This document shows, piece after piece, positions 60,324-60,867 of a stretch of 60,867 bases of DNA. This DNA is from UBA7239 sp035430165 (lineage in GTDB: Bacteria > Pseudomonadota > Gammaproteobacteria > Pseudomonadales > UBA7239), in contig DAOMGE010000014.1 in assembly GCA_035430165.1 (NCBI GenBank), positions 1-60,867 of the forward strand, given 5' to 3'. Every line of letters begins with the position of its first letter. Within the stretch, counting starts at the first letter, position 1. The notes under the pieces are model-generated. The model saw only the letters and a list, made by a program, of their open reading frames with translations. It was not told the origin of the DNA and did not search any database. The translations under genes were made by a program, and so were the position numbers.

Positions 60324-60458
60324 GGTGTGTCCTCTCGACTAGCTGACATTGAAGCAGTCTGTACAATGGCTGCATTGCGCTGGGTCATATGTTATGGATC
60401 CTGAACCGTTGAACCGCGGCTACAAAGGCAGCGCAATCCGCGAATCGCAATCGATACC

Positions 60459-60536
60459 GTAGGGGCGCGATGCATCGCGCCCTGTTTTCTGTGCGCAATT
60501 TCACTGCTGGTCGGGCGTGATGAATCACGCCCCTAC
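60459..60536. repeat. double-palindrome repeat element (MITE/REP-like)
   Basis: The 78-base element has perfect nine-base outer inverted ends (GTAGGGGCG and CGCCCCTAC). Each half holds its own palindrome: GGGCGCGATGCATCGCGCCC at 60463-60482, and GGGCGTGAT-GA-ATCACGCCC at 60513-60532. It sits alone in the 290 bases between the small gene and the secreted repeat protein. It has the form of a non-autonomous mobile or REP-type element. Confidence 0.7.
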
Positions 60537-60609
60537 TGGTCACAGCTTGTTGCTGGGGAGTGTGAATGTTAGTCTCAACGCATAAACAAAAAGGATAAGG
60601 ACACAGTCC

Positions 60610-60867
60610 ATGCGCCAACACATTGCTCGTTCATCAAACCTCGTTGTTTTCCGTCGAATACTTGCCTGTTGTTTGCTGTTAACCAGCGTGGCATTGCCGT
60701 TGCAGGCGTGGGCAGCGGATACCGATGGCGACGGCTACGACGACAGCGTGGATGCTTTCCCCAATGATGCGGCTGCGGCGGTGGATACCGATCACGATGG
60801 CATGCCCGATGTCTTTCTGGGCACTGTTCACGGTGACAGTTTCGAGAGTGGCAATTTCTCGGGCAGC
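60610..60867 (+). CDS. secreted calcium-repeat protein, 5' part only
   Basis: The first 86 codons are present; the gene runs off the window. AAGGA lies upstream of the ATG. A signal peptide (RILACCLLLTSVALPLQAWAA) is followed by acidic thrombospondin type 3-like repeats: DTDGDGYDDSVDAFPND and DTDHDGMPD, whose spaced aspartates bind calcium. Proteins of this kind are large secreted or surface adhesins or enzymes. The catalytic or binding part is not in the window. Confidence 0.8.
   Translation, partial: MRQHIARSSNLVVFRRILACCLLLTSVALPLQAWAADTDGDGYDDSVDAFPNDAAAAVDTDHDGMPDVFLGTVHGDSFESGNFSGS

Noticed and set aside
1..60867. Insertion sequences, integrases, CRISPR arrays, rRNA
   Set aside because: No transposase, integrase or Cas-like product, no regularly spaced repeat array of CRISPR form, and no rRNA sequence was seen.

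Overview
The window looks like chromosomal DNA of a Gram-negative gammaproteobacterium. The evidence is a Wza/Wzb/Wzc-type capsule exporter, the pseudomonad-like gene order trxB-aat-bpt, YbiT-type ABC-F and DusA proteins, and acyl-CoA/steroid-type catabolic genes. This fits a Cellvibrionales/Spongiibacteraceae- or Pseudomonas-like lineage, but the species cannot be named from the sequence alone. No insertion sequence, integrase, CRISPR array or rRNA was found. There is one tRNA (Arg, anticodon ACG).

Layout. (1) 1-4.5 kb holds small housekeeping genes: DUF2917 and a divergent MocR regulator, a glutathione transferase, a methyltransferase with a DUF2798 membrane protein, a DUF924 remnant, and tRNA-Arg with its own promoter and terminator. 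(2) 4.6-27.9 kb is a co-directional Wzx/Wzy-dependent surface-polysaccharide locus bounded by a terminator at 27.95 kb. It starts with Wzb-like phosphatase and Wzc-like kinase and ends with Wza-like outer-membrane exporter. Between them lie UDP-GalNAcA synthesis (tviB, tviC), an AsnB/WbpS-like amidotransferase, two DegT/StrS aminotransferases, a hexapeptide and a GNAT acyltransferase, a 4,6-dehydratase, five glycosyltransferases, flippase, polymerase, and two different initiating phosphosugar transferases (PglC-like and WecA-like). I infer a polymer with galactosaminuronic acid or its amide and one or two N-acylated 4-amino-6-deoxy sugars. (3) 28.0-30.7 kb has a degenerate RmlD-like protein overlapping moaB, then moeA (molybdopterin synthesis).

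(4) 30.7-39.9 kb is a catabolic island: a homolog of 3-alpha-hydroxysteroid dehydrogenase, a MaoC hydratase, an acyl-CoA ligase, a KstD-like flavoprotein, a saccharopine-dehydrogenase-like reductase, and a four-gene operon with two thiolase-fold proteins lacking thiolase catalytic residues and two DUF35 OB-fold partners. The set resembles steroid-ring and side-chain degradation with aldolytic rather than thiolytic cleavage. (5) 40.1-46.6 kb has an unidentified multispan membrane protein, a class II amidotransferase, the N-degron transferases bpt and aat, a ParDE toxin-antitoxin pair inserted exactly at the aat start, trxB, and a Met/His-rich periplasmic protein. (6) 46.7-57.3 kb holds an aldehyde dehydrogenase, dusA, a leader with three 20-bp tandem repeats before an ArsC/YffB-like gene, a formate/nitrite-type channel, an atypical P-type ATPase, an Nramp-family transporter with an altered metal site, a DEDDh exonuclease and ybiT. 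(7) 57.4-60.9 kb has an MBOAT O-acyltransferase with an overlapping SGNH-like membrane partner, a small unknown gene, a double-palindrome repeat element, and the 5' end of a secreted calcium-repeat protein cut by the window edge.
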